A stretch of 64,000 bases of DNA from Hyphomicrobiales bacterium (GCA_027483945.1 JAIXTM010000012.1:62001-126000); one strand, 5' to 3'; numbered from the stretch's first letter, positions 49,668 to 58,665 are shown. Notes: generated by a model from the sequence alone, not told the origin. Numbers and translations: made by a program.

Positions 49668-49684
49668 ACGGCCTTCGAGGCCGT
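49668..49684 (+). other. Hairpin abutting the tRNA-Val gene
   Basis: ACGGCCT-TCG-AGGCCGT, a perfect 7-bp stem ending two bases before the tRNA 5' end. It would sit in the pre-tRNA leader and might influence RNase P processing; it has no T-tract and no upstream plus-strand gene to terminate. Confidence 0.4.
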
Positions 49685-49686
49685 TG

Positions 49687-49761
<75 letters not shown>

Positions 49762-49769
49762 TTTTCGCG

Positions 49770-49804
49770 AAAGCCCCGGCGCCGGTCCCCGGCCCGGGGC
49801 TTTT
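49770..49804 (+). terminator. Intrinsic terminator after tRNA-Val
   Basis: AAAGCCCCGG (49770-49779) pairs with CCGGGGCTTT (49794-49803) around a GC-rich loop, followed by a short T-run. It starts nine bases after the tRNA. Confidence 0.8.
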
Positions 49805-49837
49805 GTCTGCCGGGGCGCATGCCGCCGCCATTGAGGC

Positions 49838-49865
49838 TTGCATCTCGCGACAAGTCCGCTATACA
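49838..49865 (+). promoter_or_regulatory. Sigma-70 promoter for rpmJ
   Basis: TTGCAT (49838-49843), 16 bases, TATACA (49860-49865), with a start near 49872 and a leader of about 77 nt to the rpmJ ATG. CTATAC as the -10 region is characteristic of alphaproteobacterial promoters. Confidence 0.5.
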
Positions 49866-49948
49866 GCCTCGCGACGCGCGCCCGACCGGCGCGCCTTTCA
49901 TTTTCGTTCAGATTGGCCGGCTCCGCGCCGGACCGCCGGAGCAGACCG

Positions 49949-50074
49949 ATGAAGATCCGCAACTCGCTGAAGTCGCTGCGCGACCGCCATCGCGACAACC
50001 AGCTGGTCCGTCGCAAGGGCCGCATCTACATCATCAACAAGACCCAGAAGCGCTACAAGGCCCGCCAGGGCTGA
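49949..50074 (+). CDS. rpmJ: Ribosomal protein bL36, zinc-free form
   Basis: 41 residues, [21 protein letters not shown] then a basic tail ending [11 protein letters not shown]. The zinc ribbon cysteines of the standard form are absent (no Cys at all), so it is the C-minus type (YkgO-like). In Alphaproteobacteria this form is commonly the resident copy. The ATG at 49949 is the conserved start; the longer open frame is leader. A good terminator follows. Confidence 0.95.
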   Translation: MKIRNSLKSLRDRHRDNQLVRRKGRIYIINKTQKRYKARQG

Positions 50075-50094
50075 GCCTCCGGACCAACCGATGT

Positions 50095-50121
50095 GAAAGC
50101 CCCGCTCCGGCGGGGCTTTTC
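50095..50121 (+). terminator. Intrinsic terminator after rpmJ
   Basis: GAAAGCCCCG (50095-50104), loop CTCCGG, CGGGGCTTTTC (50111-50121). It lies 20 bases after the stop. Confidence 0.9.
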
Positions 50122-50205
50122 ATTTCGCGCGCACGATCCTGTGTGATGGCTTCGGCACGGCAGGCTGCCGCTTGAATGCCGCTTTCGTCCGCCTATCATC
50201 GGGCC

Positions 50206-50832
50206 ATGTCGAAAAGAGCCGCTTCCGCCTTCCATCGTCCGGCTGCCATCTCGGCGGCGTGCTTGGCACTGATGCTGGGCGCCGGAGAGGTTGCCGCTCA
50301 GGCCCGGCAGGACCGGGAGCCTCCAAATCGCCGCCCTGCGGCGGTGGCCCGTCCCGCCGGCGTCGGCGAACTGCTCGATCAACTTTCTGCCGCGAAGGAC
50401 GAGGCTGCCGCCAAGGGCCTTGCGGTCCGCATCGAGCGCATATGGCGCCGGTCGGGCAGCGATACTGCCGACCTCCTGATGTCGCGGGCCGTGGCCGCGA
50501 TCTCGGGTGGCGACGTGCCGCTCGGTATCGAGCTCCTCGACCGCACGCTGGCGCTCAAGCCCGATTGGGCGGAAGCATGGAGCCAGCGGGCGACGGCCTT
50601 CTTCACTCTGGGCGACTACCAGCGCGCCATGCTGGACCTGCAGGAGACGCTGAGGCGCGAACCGCGCCATTTCAACGCGCTCGCCGGGGTGGGAATCATC
50701 TTCCAGGCCTATGGCGACGAGAAGAACGCGTTCGCCGCCTATCGCCGGGCGCTAGCCGTCCATCCCTTCCTGGAAAACGTGCGCAAGAGCGTCGACCGTC
50801 TGTCGCCGAACGTCGAGGGACGGGACCTCTGA
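50206..50832 (+). CDS. TPR-repeat exported protein
   Basis: About 208 residues from ATG 50206 (MSKRAAS), or 218 from ATG 50176. A signal peptide ends at EVAAQA. Three tetratricopeptide-like repeats fill the C-terminal two thirds (ALKPDWAEAWSQRATAFFTLGDYQRAMLDLQETLRREPRHFNALAGVGIIFQAYGDEKNAFAAYRRALAVHP). It is probably a periplasmic scaffold; partner unknown. It sits between rpmJ and an alpha/beta hydrolase, with no clear operon link. Confidence 0.82.
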   Translation: MSKRAASAFHRPAAISAACLALMLGAGEVAAQARQDREPPNRRPAAVARPAGVGELLDQLSAAKDEAAAKGLAVRIERIWRRSGSDTADLLMSRAVAAISGGDVPLGIELLDRTLALKPDWAEAWSQRATAFFTLGDYQRAMLDLQETLRREPRHFNALAGVGIIFQAYGDEKNAFAAYRRALAVHPFLENVRKSVDRLSPNVEGRDL

Positions 50833-50892
50833 TCGTGCCGCGCGTTTAGACCGTGTCCATCCGGCGCTTCCATGCGAGCACGAAGGCATGAC

Positions 50893-51942
50893 ATGTCTCA
50901 AGCGCAGCCTGCGCGCGCGGCTCCTTTCTGGCCCGGCCGCTTCGGCGCAACAATGATCGCCCTTGCGCTCACGCTGCTGGTCGTGGTGGCCGTCCTCGTC
51001 GCGGTCACACGTCTCATTGCGGCCCGGGTCGAGGCAGCGATGCCGCCGCAAGGCCGTTTCGTGACGGCGGACGGCACGCGGCTGCATGTCATTGAACGCG
51101 GCGCGGCCAGTAGCACGCCGCAGGCCACCCTCGTCTTCATCCATGGGGCTTCCAGCAACGCGACCGAGCCGTTGACCGTGCTGTCTCCGGTACTCAATGC
51201 CGGGTATCGGCTTATCTCCATCGACCGGCCGGGCCATGGCTGGAGCGAGCGGAGCGACGATGCACAGTCGGCGCCGGACCGGCAGGCGCGGGCCATTGCG
51301 GCCGTGCTCGACCAGATGGCAGTCACGCGCCCCATCATCGTCGGCCATTCCTTCGGCGGCATCGTCGCCCTGTCGCTGGCGCTGGAGCGGCCGGACCTGG
51401 TCGCCGGGCTGCTGCTGCTCTCGCCGGTCAGCCATCCCTGGCCTGGAGGCATCGCCTGGTATTATACCGCCGCAGCAAGCAACATGACGGGCTGGCTATT
51501 CTCGCAGACGCTCGCCATCCCGGCAGCGGCCGCCCTGCTCGAACCCGGCGCGCGCAGCGTGTTCGCGCCGCAGGAGATGCCGCCGCACTATCTGGACGAT
51601 GCTCGCATCCGGCTCTTGCTGCGTCCCCACGTGTTCCGCGCCAATGCGCAGGATGTGGCCGGCCTTATGGCCTATGTCGAAGCCCAGCAGGCGCGCTACG
51701 GCACGATCAAGGCGCCGACGACGATCATCACCGGCGACACCGATTCCATCGTGTCGCCGTCGATCCATTCCTTAAGCCTGAAGCGGCAGGTTTCCGATGC
51801 GAGGCTGATCGTGATGCCGAATGTGGGACATCAGCCGCAATTCGCCGATCCCGATCTCGTGGCGGCGGAGATCGACCGGCTGGTCGCACGCTTGTCGCCT
51901 GGTATGGCCGCGGAACCGGCGGCGGCCGTGCGAGCGCCCTAG
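50893..51942 (+). CDS. Alpha/beta hydrolase with N-terminal membrane anchor
   Basis: 349 residues from ATG 50893 (an ATG seven codons upstream is possible). A membrane span at about 15-45 (FGATMIALALTLLVVVAVLVAVT) tethers the enzyme. FIHGASSNATEP is the oxyanion-hole region, GHSFGG holds the nucleophile Ser, TGDTDSIVS holds the Asp and VGHQPQFADP holds the His. The substrate is unknown. The stop codon shares a CTAG with the convergent pyk stop. Confidence 0.85.
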   Translation: MSQAQPARAAPFWPGRFGATMIALALTLLVVVAVLVAVTRLIAARVEAAMPPQGRFVTADGTRLHVIERGAASSTPQATLVFIHGASSNATEPLTVLSPVLNAGYRLISIDRPGHGWSERSDDAQSAPDRQARAIAAVLDQMAVTRPIIVGHSFGGIVALSLALERPDLVAGLLLLSPVSHPWPGGIAWYYTAAASNMTGWLFSQTLAIPAAAALLEPGARSVFAPQEMPPHYLDDARIRLLLRPHVFRANAQDVAGLMAYVEAQQARYGTIKAPTTIITGDTDSIVSPSIHSLSLKRQVSDARLIVMPNVGHQPQFADPDLVAAEIDRLVARLSPGMAAEPAAAVRAP

Positions 51943-53357
51943 TCCCGGATATAGGCCAGGCGCAGCATATTGGTGGCGCCAGGCGTGCCGAAGGGAACGC
52001 CGGCCATGATGATGATGCGCTGGCCGGTCGTCGCGTATTCGGCGTCCTTGGCGAAGGAGCAGGAGCGATCCGCCATGTCGTCGGCGTCGCGCAGGTCCTC
52101 GGTCGTGATGGCGTGCAGGCCCCAGACCAGGCACAGCCGCCGGGCGACGCCGATGCTCGGTGTCATGGCGAGGACCGGCGTCTGCGGCCGCTCGCGCGCG
52201 ATGCGCAGGGCGGTGGAGCCGGAGAAGGACCAGGCGATGATCGCCTTCAGGTCCAGCGTCTCGGCGACCTGCCGGGCCGCAGCGGCAATGGCGTCCGCGC
52301 CGGTGGGTTCGGGTTCGGCGCGCTGGGCGTTGATCACCGTACGATAGACCGGGTCGGCCTCCACCTCCTCGGCGATCCGGTTCATCGTCGCCACCGCCTC
52401 GACCGGATACTGGCCGGATGCGCTCTCCGCCGAGAGCATGACCGCGTCCGCGCCCTCGAAAACGGCGGTCGCGATGTCCGACACTTCGGCGCGGGTGGGC
52501 ACCGGCGCGGTGATCATGGATTCCAGCATCTGTGTCGCGACGACGACGGGCTTGCCGAGACGGCGGGCGGCGCGGGTGATGCGCTTCTGCAGGCCGGGCA
52601 CGCGTTCCAGCGGCATCTCCACGCCGAGATCGCCGCGGGCGACCATCAGCCCGTCGGCGGCCTCGATGATCTCGTCCAGACGGCTCACGGCCTGGGGCTT
52701 TTCGATCTTGGCCATGACGAAGGCGCGCCCGCGCGTGACCTTGCGGACCTCCGCGATGTCTTCCGGGCGCTGGACGAAGGAGAGGGCGACCCAGTCGACG
52801 CCGGCATCCACGACCGCTTCAAGATCCGCCCGATCCTTCGCGGTGAGGGCGGAGACCGGGATCGTCGTGTCGGGGAAGCTCGCGCCCTTCCGGTTGGAGA
52901 TCGTGCCGCCGACGGCGACGCGGGTACGGGCGAAGCCCTCACCGACGTCCTCCACGATGAGGCGGATGCGGCCATCATCGATCAGCAGCGTATGTCCGGG
53001 CTGGAGCGCGGCGAGAATCTCGGGATGTGGCAGGCGCACGCGGGTCGCGGTGCCGGGCGTCTCGTCGGAATCGAGCGTGAAGGCCGCGCCCTCCGCGAGC
53101 CGAGCCGAGCCTTCGGCGAACTCACCGACGCGGATCTTGGGGCCCTGCAGGTCGGCGAGGATGCCGATCGGCCGGCCGAACTTCGCCTCGACATTGCGGA
53201 TGGCCGTGACGCGCTCGCGCACGGCCTCGCGGGGCGTGTGGCTCATATTGATACGGAAGACATCGGCGCCCGCCTCGAACAAGCGCGCGATCATCCGCTC
53301 GTCCTGGCTCGCCGGGCCTAGCGTCGCGAGGATCTTCACCCGCCGCATCCGCCTCAT
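51939..53357 (-). CDS. pyk: Pyruvate kinase
   Basis: Converts phosphoenolpyruvate and ADP to pyruvate and ATP. 472 residues: KILATLGPAS start, ILADLQGPKIRVG, MARGDLGVEMPLE (Mg site) and VATQMLESMITAPVPTRAEVSDIATAVFEGADAVMLS. It is last of four minus-strand genes (EamA, glycerate kinase, DUF1036, pyk) with small gaps. Glycerate kinase makes 2-phosphoglycerate, which reaches pyruvate through this enzyme, so the grouping has metabolic sense. Confidence 0.96.
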   Translation of the reverse strand: MRRMRRVKILATLGPASQDERMIARLFEAGADVFRINMSHTPREAVRERVTAIRNVEAKFGRPIGILADLQGPKIRVGEFAEGSARLAEGAAFTLDSDETPGTATRVRLPHPEILAALQPGHTLLIDDGRIRLIVEDVGEGFARTRVAVGGTISNRKGASFPDTTIPVSALTAKDRADLEAVVDAGVDWVALSFVQRPEDIAEVRKVTRGRAFVMAKIEKPQAVSRLDEIIEAADGLMVARGDLGVEMPLERVPGLQKRITRAARRLGKPVVVATQMLESMITAPVPTRAEVSDIATAVFEGADAVMLSAESASGQYPVEAVATMNRIAEEVEADPVYRTVINAQRAEPEPTGADAIAAAARQVAETLDLKAIIAWSFSGSTALRIARERPQTPVLAMTPSIGVARRLCLVWGLHAITTEDLRDADDMADRSCSFAKDAEYATTGQRIIIMAGVPFGTPGATNMLRLAYIRD

Positions 53358-53385
53358 GACTGGTGATCCTGCATGGCGATCTCCT

Positions 53386-53856
53386 TCACGGCCGGGGTTC
53401 CTGCGCGCGATTGTCGGTCAGCTGGACGGTCCAGGTCCGCTGCTCGCCCGTGTCCACTTCGAAGAAGGGCGACCGGTCATAGCCACGGGCCAGACAATCC
53501 TCGAAGCCGCGGATCGTGAATTCGCGGTCGCGGGTGCACATCATGGCGGTCCCGGCCCATTGGCCGCCGCGGTCGTAATCCACGGCATGGACGTAATAGA
53601 AGCGCGATCCCAGCGTGCCAGGGACAAGGGTCTCGCAGCCCCGGGGCGCCAGGTTCCACCAGCCCTCGGTAACCCAGCCCTGGCCGTCCCGGTAGCCAAG
53701 GGCAATGCCGACGCGGCTGGACGTGCCGTTGCACAGCCGCAGCTCCGCCTTCGCCGGGCCCGCCAGGACCGCCAGCCCGGCGAGGGCCGCGGCGATCAGG
53801 GCAGCCTGCCGGAACGGGCCAGGCCTTGGGGCGGATTCATGCGCCGTGCGAAGCAT
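53386..53856 (-). CDS. DUF1036 domain-containing exported protein
   Basis: 156 residues with a signal peptide (AALIAAALAGLAVLAGPAKA) and the DUF1036 core: LRLCNGTSSRVGIALGYRDGQGWVTEGWW, then CETLVPG and FYYVHAVDYDRGG. Several cysteines (CNGT, RGCET, MMCTRD, FEDCLARG) could form disulfides in the periplasm. The function is unknown. It is 28 bases upstream of pyk on the same strand, a pairing that recurs in Rhizobiales. Confidence 0.88.
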   Translation of the reverse strand: MLRTAHESAPRPGPFRQAALIAAALAGLAVLAGPAKAELRLCNGTSSRVGIALGYRDGQGWVTEGWWNLAPRGCETLVPGTLGSRFYYVHAVDYDRGGQWAGTAMMCTRDREFTIRGFEDCLARGYDRSPFFEVDTGEQRTWTVQLTDNRAQEPRP

Positions 53857-53903
53857 TTGGCAGTCTCAACACGCTCCTCGGAGGTCCGTCAACTGCGCCC
53901 GGA

Positions 53904-55184
53904 TCAGGGCGTGACGAGGATGAGGCGCAGGTCGTTGACGTTGGTGAGCGTCGGGCCCGGCGCATAAAGATCGCCCAGAGCGGCGAAGAAGCCGGTCGAG
54001 TTATTGTCGGCCAACGCCGCTTCCGGATCGATGCCCAACGCCCTTGCCCGCCCCAGGCTCGTCGGATCGATGAACGCGCCCGCGGGGTCGGTGACCGAGC
54101 CCGTCCCGCCATCGGTGCCGTCGCTGTCCGCGACCAGAGCGTGGATGCCGGGCTCCCCTGCAAGCCCCAGCGCCAGGGCGAGCGCGTATTCCTGATTGGG
54201 CCCGCCCCTGCCTTGCCCCCGCACGGTGACGGTCAGCTCGCCTCCCGAGATCAGGGCGGTGCCGCGTCCAGTGGCCCGCAGATCCCGGGCGAAGGCGGCG
54301 TGCTGGGCCGCGATGACGCGTGCCTCGCCTTCGATATCCGCGCTGAGGATCAGCGGCGTGAAGCCGGCGCGGGAGGCCTCGTCCGCCATGGCCTCCAGCG
54401 CCTGAAGCGGGCGGGCGACGATGTGGTACTCGCCCGCCAGCAAGGGGTCTCCGGGCTTGGGCGTCTCGTTGGCGGGATCAAGCAGTGCCGCGGTCACGCC
54501 GGGCGGGACATCGATCTCGCGACGACCGAGGACGGCCCGGGCATCGGCCAGCGTCGTCACGTCGGCGAAGGTCGGACCGGAGGCGATGATCGACGGATCG
54601 TCTCCGGTGACGTCGGAGATGGCGAGCGTCACGATGCGGGCCGGCGCAGCGAGGGCGGCGAGGCGTCCACCCTTAATCCGCGAGAGGTGCTTGCGGACGG
54701 TGTTCAGCTCGGCGATCGAGGCGCCGGCACGCAGGAGCGCGGCCGTGACCGCCTGCTTGTCGGCCAGCGTCACGCCGGCAGCGGGTGCGATCCAGTTGGC
54801 CGAGCCGCCGCCGGACAGCAAGACAAGCACGAGATCGTCCTGCCTTGCGTCCCGTGCCATCTCCATGACCGTCAGGGTCGCAGCCAGCCCGGCATCATCC
54901 GGCATCGGATGCCCCGCCTCCACCATCTGCACGCGCCGCGTCGGCATACCGTGGCCATGGCGAGTGACGGCGACGCCGGTCAGGCGTGATGGATCGAGGC
55001 GAAGCCGATCGAGATAATGCGCCTCTGCCGCGGCGGTCATGCTTCCCGCGCCCTTGCCGCAGGCCAGAACGATCAACCGGCCGGCGGGCGGCGCCGGCAG
55101 GTGCGCCGGAAGGCAGGACTTCGGCAGGGCGCTGGCGACGCCGGCGCGGACGATCGCCGTCAGGGTCTCGCGGGGGCGCCTCAT
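53904..55184 (-). CDS. Glycerate 2-kinase (DUF4147/MOFRL family)
   Basis: Phosphorylates glycerate to 2-phosphoglycerate. 426 residues from ATG 55184, overlapping the EamA stop (ATGA); the huge upstream extension of the frame is antisense noise. The N-terminal DUF4147 domain has VLACGKGAGSMTAAAE, GHPMPDDAG and VLLSGGGSANW; the C-terminal MOFRL domain has GRGGPNQEYALALAL and DSDGTDGGTGS. Older annotations call such proteins hydroxypyruvate reductase (TtuD). Coupling with pyk supports glycerate use through lower glycolysis. Confidence 0.9.
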   Translation of the reverse strand: MRRPRETLTAIVRAGVASALPKSCLPAHLPAPPAGRLIVLACGKGAGSMTAAAEAHYLDRLRLDPSRLTGVAVTRHGHGMPTRRVQMVEAGHPMPDDAGLAATLTVMEMARDARQDDLVLVLLSGGGSANWIAPAAGVTLADKQAVTAALLRAGASIAELNTVRKHLSRIKGGRLAALAAPARIVTLAISDVTGDDPSIIASGPTFADVTTLADARAVLGRREIDVPPGVTAALLDPANETPKPGDPLLAGEYHIVARPLQALEAMADEASRAGFTPLILSADIEGEARVIAAQHAAFARDLRATGRGTALISGGELTVTVRGQGRGGPNQEYALALALGLAGEPGIHALVADSDGTDGGTGSVTDPAGAFIDPTSLGRARALGIDPEAALADNNSTGFFAALGDLYAPGPTLTNVNDLRLILVTP

Positions 55185-56101
55185 GCGGCGCGCTCCGGCC
55201 GCGCGACCCAGAGCCCGGCCAGGATCAGCGCGCCGCCGGCCGCCTGAATCGCGGTCAGCGCCTCGCCTAGAATGATCCAGCCGAAGATCGCGGCCGCCAC
55301 CGCCTCCAGGAAGATAACCAGGGACGAGAAGACGGCCGGCAGCCGCCCGAGAGCGACGGCCAGCAGACCCTGACCGCCGGCATGGCTCACGAGTGCCATG
55401 GCGACGAGTGCGGCGGCCCCGTTCATCGAGGCGGGCAGGAGGCGGTCTTCCAGCGCCAGGGCGACGCAGGCCAGCACGCCGGCGGTCACCAGGGTTGAGC
55501 GGAATGTCACGCCTGCCGCGCTGCATCCTTCCTCTCGCGCCCGGCTCACCGCCAGGAAATAGAGGGCGAAGAAGAAGGCCGTGACGATGCCGAAGACGTC
55601 GCCGCGGATGCGCGCGGGCGCGATGTCGAGGCTCTGGCCGATCAACGCCGCCCCGCCGGCAAGGCACAGAGCGAGCCCCAGGAAGACCGGCCGTGCGACG
55701 GGCTTGCGAAGGGCGACCACCGTCATGAGCACCACGAAGACCGGCGCCGTGGTCGCGAAGAAGGTCGCGTTGGCGACCGTCGTGTTGAGAATCGACAGGT
55801 GCCAGAAGAACAGGTCCCCCGCGAAGGCGAGGCCGGCGAGCAGCGTGGCGCGGGTCATCCGGCGCGGTGTCGAGGGAAGCCGCGCCTCCTCGTAGCGCAT
55901 CCAGGCATAAAGGACCGGCAGGGCCAGGAAGACGCGCCAGAACGCGCTCGCGAACGGGCCGACCTCGGCGAGGCGCACGAAGATCGGGGAAATGCCCATC
56001 GCCACGGCGCCGGCCACCAGGGCCGCCAGCGCGGCGGCCTGCCCGCCCGGCGCGGACACCGTCGGCTGGGCCTGGGAGAGAGGCGGATCGCTGTGACTCA
56101 T
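55181..56101 (-). CDS. EamA/DMT family transporter
   Basis: 306 residues from MSHSDPP (56101); upstream codons are unlike the family. Ten hydrophobic helices in two EamA repeats (GISPIFVRLAEVGPFASAFWRVFLALPVL and AIFGWIILGEALTAIQAAGGALILAGLW are the repeat hallmarks). The substrate is unknown; translational coupling to glycerate kinase suggests a small organic acid or exported intermediate. It is divergent from gapR. Confidence 0.88.
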   Translation of the reverse strand: MSHSDPPLSQAQPTVSAPGGQAAALAALVAGAVAMGISPIFVRLAEVGPFASAFWRVFLALPVLYAWMRYEEARLPSTPRRMTRATLLAGLAFAGDLFFWHLSILNTTVANATFFATTAPVFVVLMTVVALRKPVARPVFLGLALCLAGGAALIGQSLDIAPARIRGDVFGIVTAFFFALYFLAVSRAREEGCSAAGVTFRSTLVTAGVLACVALALEDRLLPASMNGAAALVAMALVSHAGGQGLLAVALGRLPAVFSSLVIFLEAVAAAIFGWIILGEALTAIQAAGGALILAGLWVARPERAA

Positions 56102-56262
56102 CAGACACTTGGTAAGCGGTTTCTCCAGGCCCGTCACGCCCTGTCCCCGGTGTCCACCGCCCGCCATCGATTCGAACGGGGGAAGCGGGAAGCGAGCTTG
56201 ACGGATCGGCCGGCTTGCGGCTTCTGGCGCCCTCATCCTCACGACAAGCGTACGGGACAGCC

Positions 56263-56505
56263 ATGGCCGACACCGACTCCATCGCCGCAGACCAGCTGAA
56301 GGCCATCATCGAGCGTATCGAGCGTCTCGAGGAGGAGAAGGCCGCGCTCGCCAGCGACATCCGCGACGTCTATGCGGAGGCCAAGGGCAACGGCTTCGAC
56401 ACCAAGGTCCTGCGCAAGATCGTCAGCCTGCGCCGCAAGGACCATGCGGAGCGCCAGGAAGAGGAAGCGATCCTCGAGCTCTACATGCAGGCTCTGGGGA
56501 TGTGA
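56263..56505 (+). CDS. gapR: GapR-like nucleoid-associated protein (DUF2312)
   Basis: 80 residues from ATG 56263; 16 upstream codons are unlike the family. [51 protein letters not shown] is the hallmark: a coiled coil then a basic helix. In Caulobacter, GapR clamps overtwisted DNA ahead of polymerases and is essential for growth and division. The [11 protein letters not shown] segment belongs to the dimer clamp. A lipoprotein gene follows 28 bases later. Confidence 0.93.
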   Translation: MADTDSIAADQLKAIIERIERLEEEKAALASDIRDVYAEAKGNGFDTKVLRKIVSLRRKDHAERQEEEAILELYMQALGM

Positions 56506-56533
56506 CGTCCTTCCTGACCGAAGGGCGATCCCA

Positions 56534-56863
56534 ATGACCGCGCGGCGCCATGGATTGGCTTGGCTCGTGCTGGCAGGGTCGCTCCTGTTGTCAGGCTGCG
56601 CGAAGACCTTTCCGCTGACGGCCGCCGAGCTCAATGCCGATCTGGCGGTGCGGTTTCCGGTCGGAACGCCTTACGATGTGATCGAAACTGCCCTGACCGC
56701 GGAAGGGTATCGCGGCTCCGGCATCCTGTGGGACGGCTTCTCGTTTGATAACCTGACCGGCGTCCTGGGCTGCGGCCATGTCGTCAGCGGTGTCGTGGAC
56801 GAGCGTCGCAGGCTGAAGGCGATCAAAACAACTCAAGGATGCTACAGAGCGATTGCACCCTGA
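56534..56863 (+). CDS. Small lipoprotein, function unknown
   Basis: 109 residues from ATG 56534. A hydrophobic N-terminus ends in the lipobox LLLSGC. The rest (LNADLAVRFPVGTPYDVIETALTAEGYRGSGILWDGFSFDNLTGVLGCGHVVSGVVDERRRLKAIKTTQGC) has two more cysteines that may pair. It resembles small outer-membrane-anchored lipoproteins of a SmpA/BamE-like size, but I cannot assign a family. It is close behind gapR and convergent with the DUF882 gene. Confidence 0.65.
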   Translation: MTARRHGLAWLVLAGSLLLSGCAKTFPLTAAELNADLAVRFPVGTPYDVIETALTAEGYRGSGILWDGFSFDNLTGVLGCGHVVSGVVDERRRLKAIKTTQGCYRAIAP

Positions 56864-56880
56864 ATGCAGCCTATTCGCCT

Positions 56881-58665
56881 TCAAGGTGCGCCGAAGCGCA
56901 TTACGGGCATAGGTGCCACGAGCTTGCCGTGAAAACCGGTCTGAACGGGCGCGGCGGCCGGTGCGAAGCGGCCGATCACAACCGTCCGGGGCGGCGCGGC
57001 AACCGCGTTGCCCATCGGCGCCGCGGCCGGCCTGTGGACAGCGGCCAAGGTCGCGACCTTGTCCCGCCGCGCCGGCGCTGCGGCCAGCGAGGTCTGCTCG
57101 AAGAGGCGCCCCAAAGCAGCCCGGTCCCGAACCGAGGCGAGCGTTATCGGCTGTACCGGTGCCGCCGCCGGCAGCGCGGTGGTCTGCGTAGGAACCATCG
57201 GCTGCAGCGAGGCAACCTCGACCGGTCGCGGCGGCGGAACGGGATGGCTCACCGTGGCATAGGCGGTCGCTCCTCCGGGCAGTCCCTGCTGGAGCGAGGG
57301 CTCCATGGCACCCGACAGCCGAAGCAGGCCGGCTGCGTCGAGCGCGGCGAGGTCGGCCGGCCGGCGCGGCGGCTCCGGCATCGCGACAAGCGTCGCCGGA
57401 GCGGCGGGGTTTCCGGCATCCGGGCGACGGGGCGGCTCGGGCATGACCACGCCAATGCCGCCTGGCACAGGCACGACCTGGCCGGCCGGTCCGGTCTGCC
57501 AGCCGCCGGGCAGGGCGTTGGGGTCCAGGGAGGCGACGCGGGCGAATTCCGGGGGGCGCGCCGGCGGCGCGACGCCGGGCACGGCAGCCTGAGGCGGCTC
57601 GGCATCGGCGACCTGTATCTGGGGCGCTGTCGGCGCCGCCGGTGCGGCAGGCGCAGGCTGGACGGCAATAGGCGCCTGGCGCGGAGCCGGTGGCGTCTCG
57701 CTGACGCGGCCTTCGTTCAGGAAGAAGGTGCGGCTGTCGTCGCTGCTTGTGGGGCCGAGCGAGGCCACGCGCGCCCGTCCTGACGTCGGACGGACGAATT
57801 CGGCATCCTCCTCCTCGTCCGCGCCGCCGAACAGGGCGGCCCAGAATGAGCGGCGGCGCCCGGTCGGGGCCTCGTCACCGGCATCGGCGACCGCTTCGCC
57901 CGCCACGCGTCCGCCGGCGGCGAGGATTTCCGCCTTGGCGAAATCGTAGCCCGGCAGCGGCTTGCCGTCGCGCGGGATGTGGACCGTCTTCCCATCGGGA
58001 AAGAGGCTCGTCAGCTGCTCGCGCGACATGCGCGGCCAGGAGCGCACGCTGCCGACGTCGAGATGGACGAACTGGCTGTAGGAATTAGGATAATAGCCGA
58101 CGCCGCCGCGCTGGAGGCGCATGCCGATGGCGCGGACCTTCGCCATGTCGGCGTCGGGGATGTAGAAGTCCACCGCCTTGCCGAGCATGTGCTGGCTGTG
58201 TTCGGCGACGGCCCGCGACCGGCGGCGTAGAGCCGCGTTGGTCTGGGGGGAGCGATAGGCGGACACCACATGGACCGGCTCGCTGGAGCCGACGTCGCGC
58301 TGCACGGCCCAGACCAGGTCGAAGAGCTTGGGATCCATGTCCGTCGGCTCGTCCCGACGCCAGTCCCGCAAAAGCCAGTTCAGCTTCTTCAGGCCTTCCC
58401 GGTCATAGACGCCGCTGCGCTTGAAGGTGACGGTTGCGGTCTCTTTCGTATGCGTGTGGACGATGGAGATCGTGCGCGTGTCGCCATTGGCGACGGCGTT
58501 CTGCAACGGCGCCGTGAAGCCAAGTATCGCGATGGCGGAAAGGCCGAAGGCGGCCACCCCCCGAAATGCGGCATTGAGGGAAGACGCGGCGCCCGCCTCG
58601 TCGCGTGCGAGGATGGGCGCGTCGTCGTCGCTGGCGCACGGGTGCGGCAAAGGCGGTTCGTCCAT
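56881..58665 (-). CDS. DUF882 family peptidase M15-like protein with Pro/Ala-rich tail
   Basis: 594 residues. A signal/anchor helix (about 33-58) precedes the DUF882 domain (about 60-245), with SAYRSPQTN, SQHMLGKAVDFYIPD and FVHLDVGSVRSW, which holds the zinc-binding His and Asp residues of the M15A-like fold. This suggests a peptidoglycan endopeptidase or carboxypeptidase. The last 300 residues are low-complexity Pro/Ala/Val. A CtrA-like box lies 80 bases upstream. An L,D-transpeptidase gene upstream on the same strand shares its cell-wall theme. Confidence 0.87.
   Translation of the reverse strand: MDEPPLPHPCASDDDAPILARDEAGAASSLNAAFRGVAAFGLSAIAILGFTAPLQNAVANGDTRTISIVHTHTKETATVTFKRSGVYDREGLKKLNWLLRDWRRDEPTDMDPKLFDLVWAVQRDVGSSEPVHVVSAYRSPQTNAALRRRSRAVAEHSQHMLGKAVDFYIPDADMAKVRAIGMRLQRGGVGYYPNSYSQFVHLDVGSVRSWPRMSREQLTSLFPDGKTVHIPRDGKPLPGYDFAKAEILAAGGRVAGEAVADAGDEAPTGRRRSFWAALFGGADEEEDAEFVRPTSGRARVASLGPTSSDDSRTFFLNEGRVSETPPAPRQAPIAVQPAPAAPAAPTAPQIQVADAEPPQAAVPGVAPPARPPEFARVASLDPNALPGGWQTGPAGQVVPVPGGIGVVMPEPPRRPDAGNPAAPATLVAMPEPPRRPADLAALDAAGLLRLSGAMEPSLQQGLPGGATAYATVSHPVPPPRPVEVASLQPMVPTQTTALPAAAPVQPITLASVRDRAALGRLFEQTSLAAAPARRDKVATLAAVHRPAAAPMGNAVAAPPRTVVIGRFAPAAAPVQTGFHGKLVAPMPVMRFGAP

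Noticed and set aside
56102..56262. Sigma-70 promoter TTGACG with a -10 at 17 bases before gapR
   Set aside because: The -35 is good but the -10 position reads CTTCTG, too far from consensus to list.
55185..56360. A long N-terminal extension of the glycerate kinase frame
   Set aside because: The extension is the other frame of the EamA gene; ATG 55184 with an ATGA overlap explains the start.
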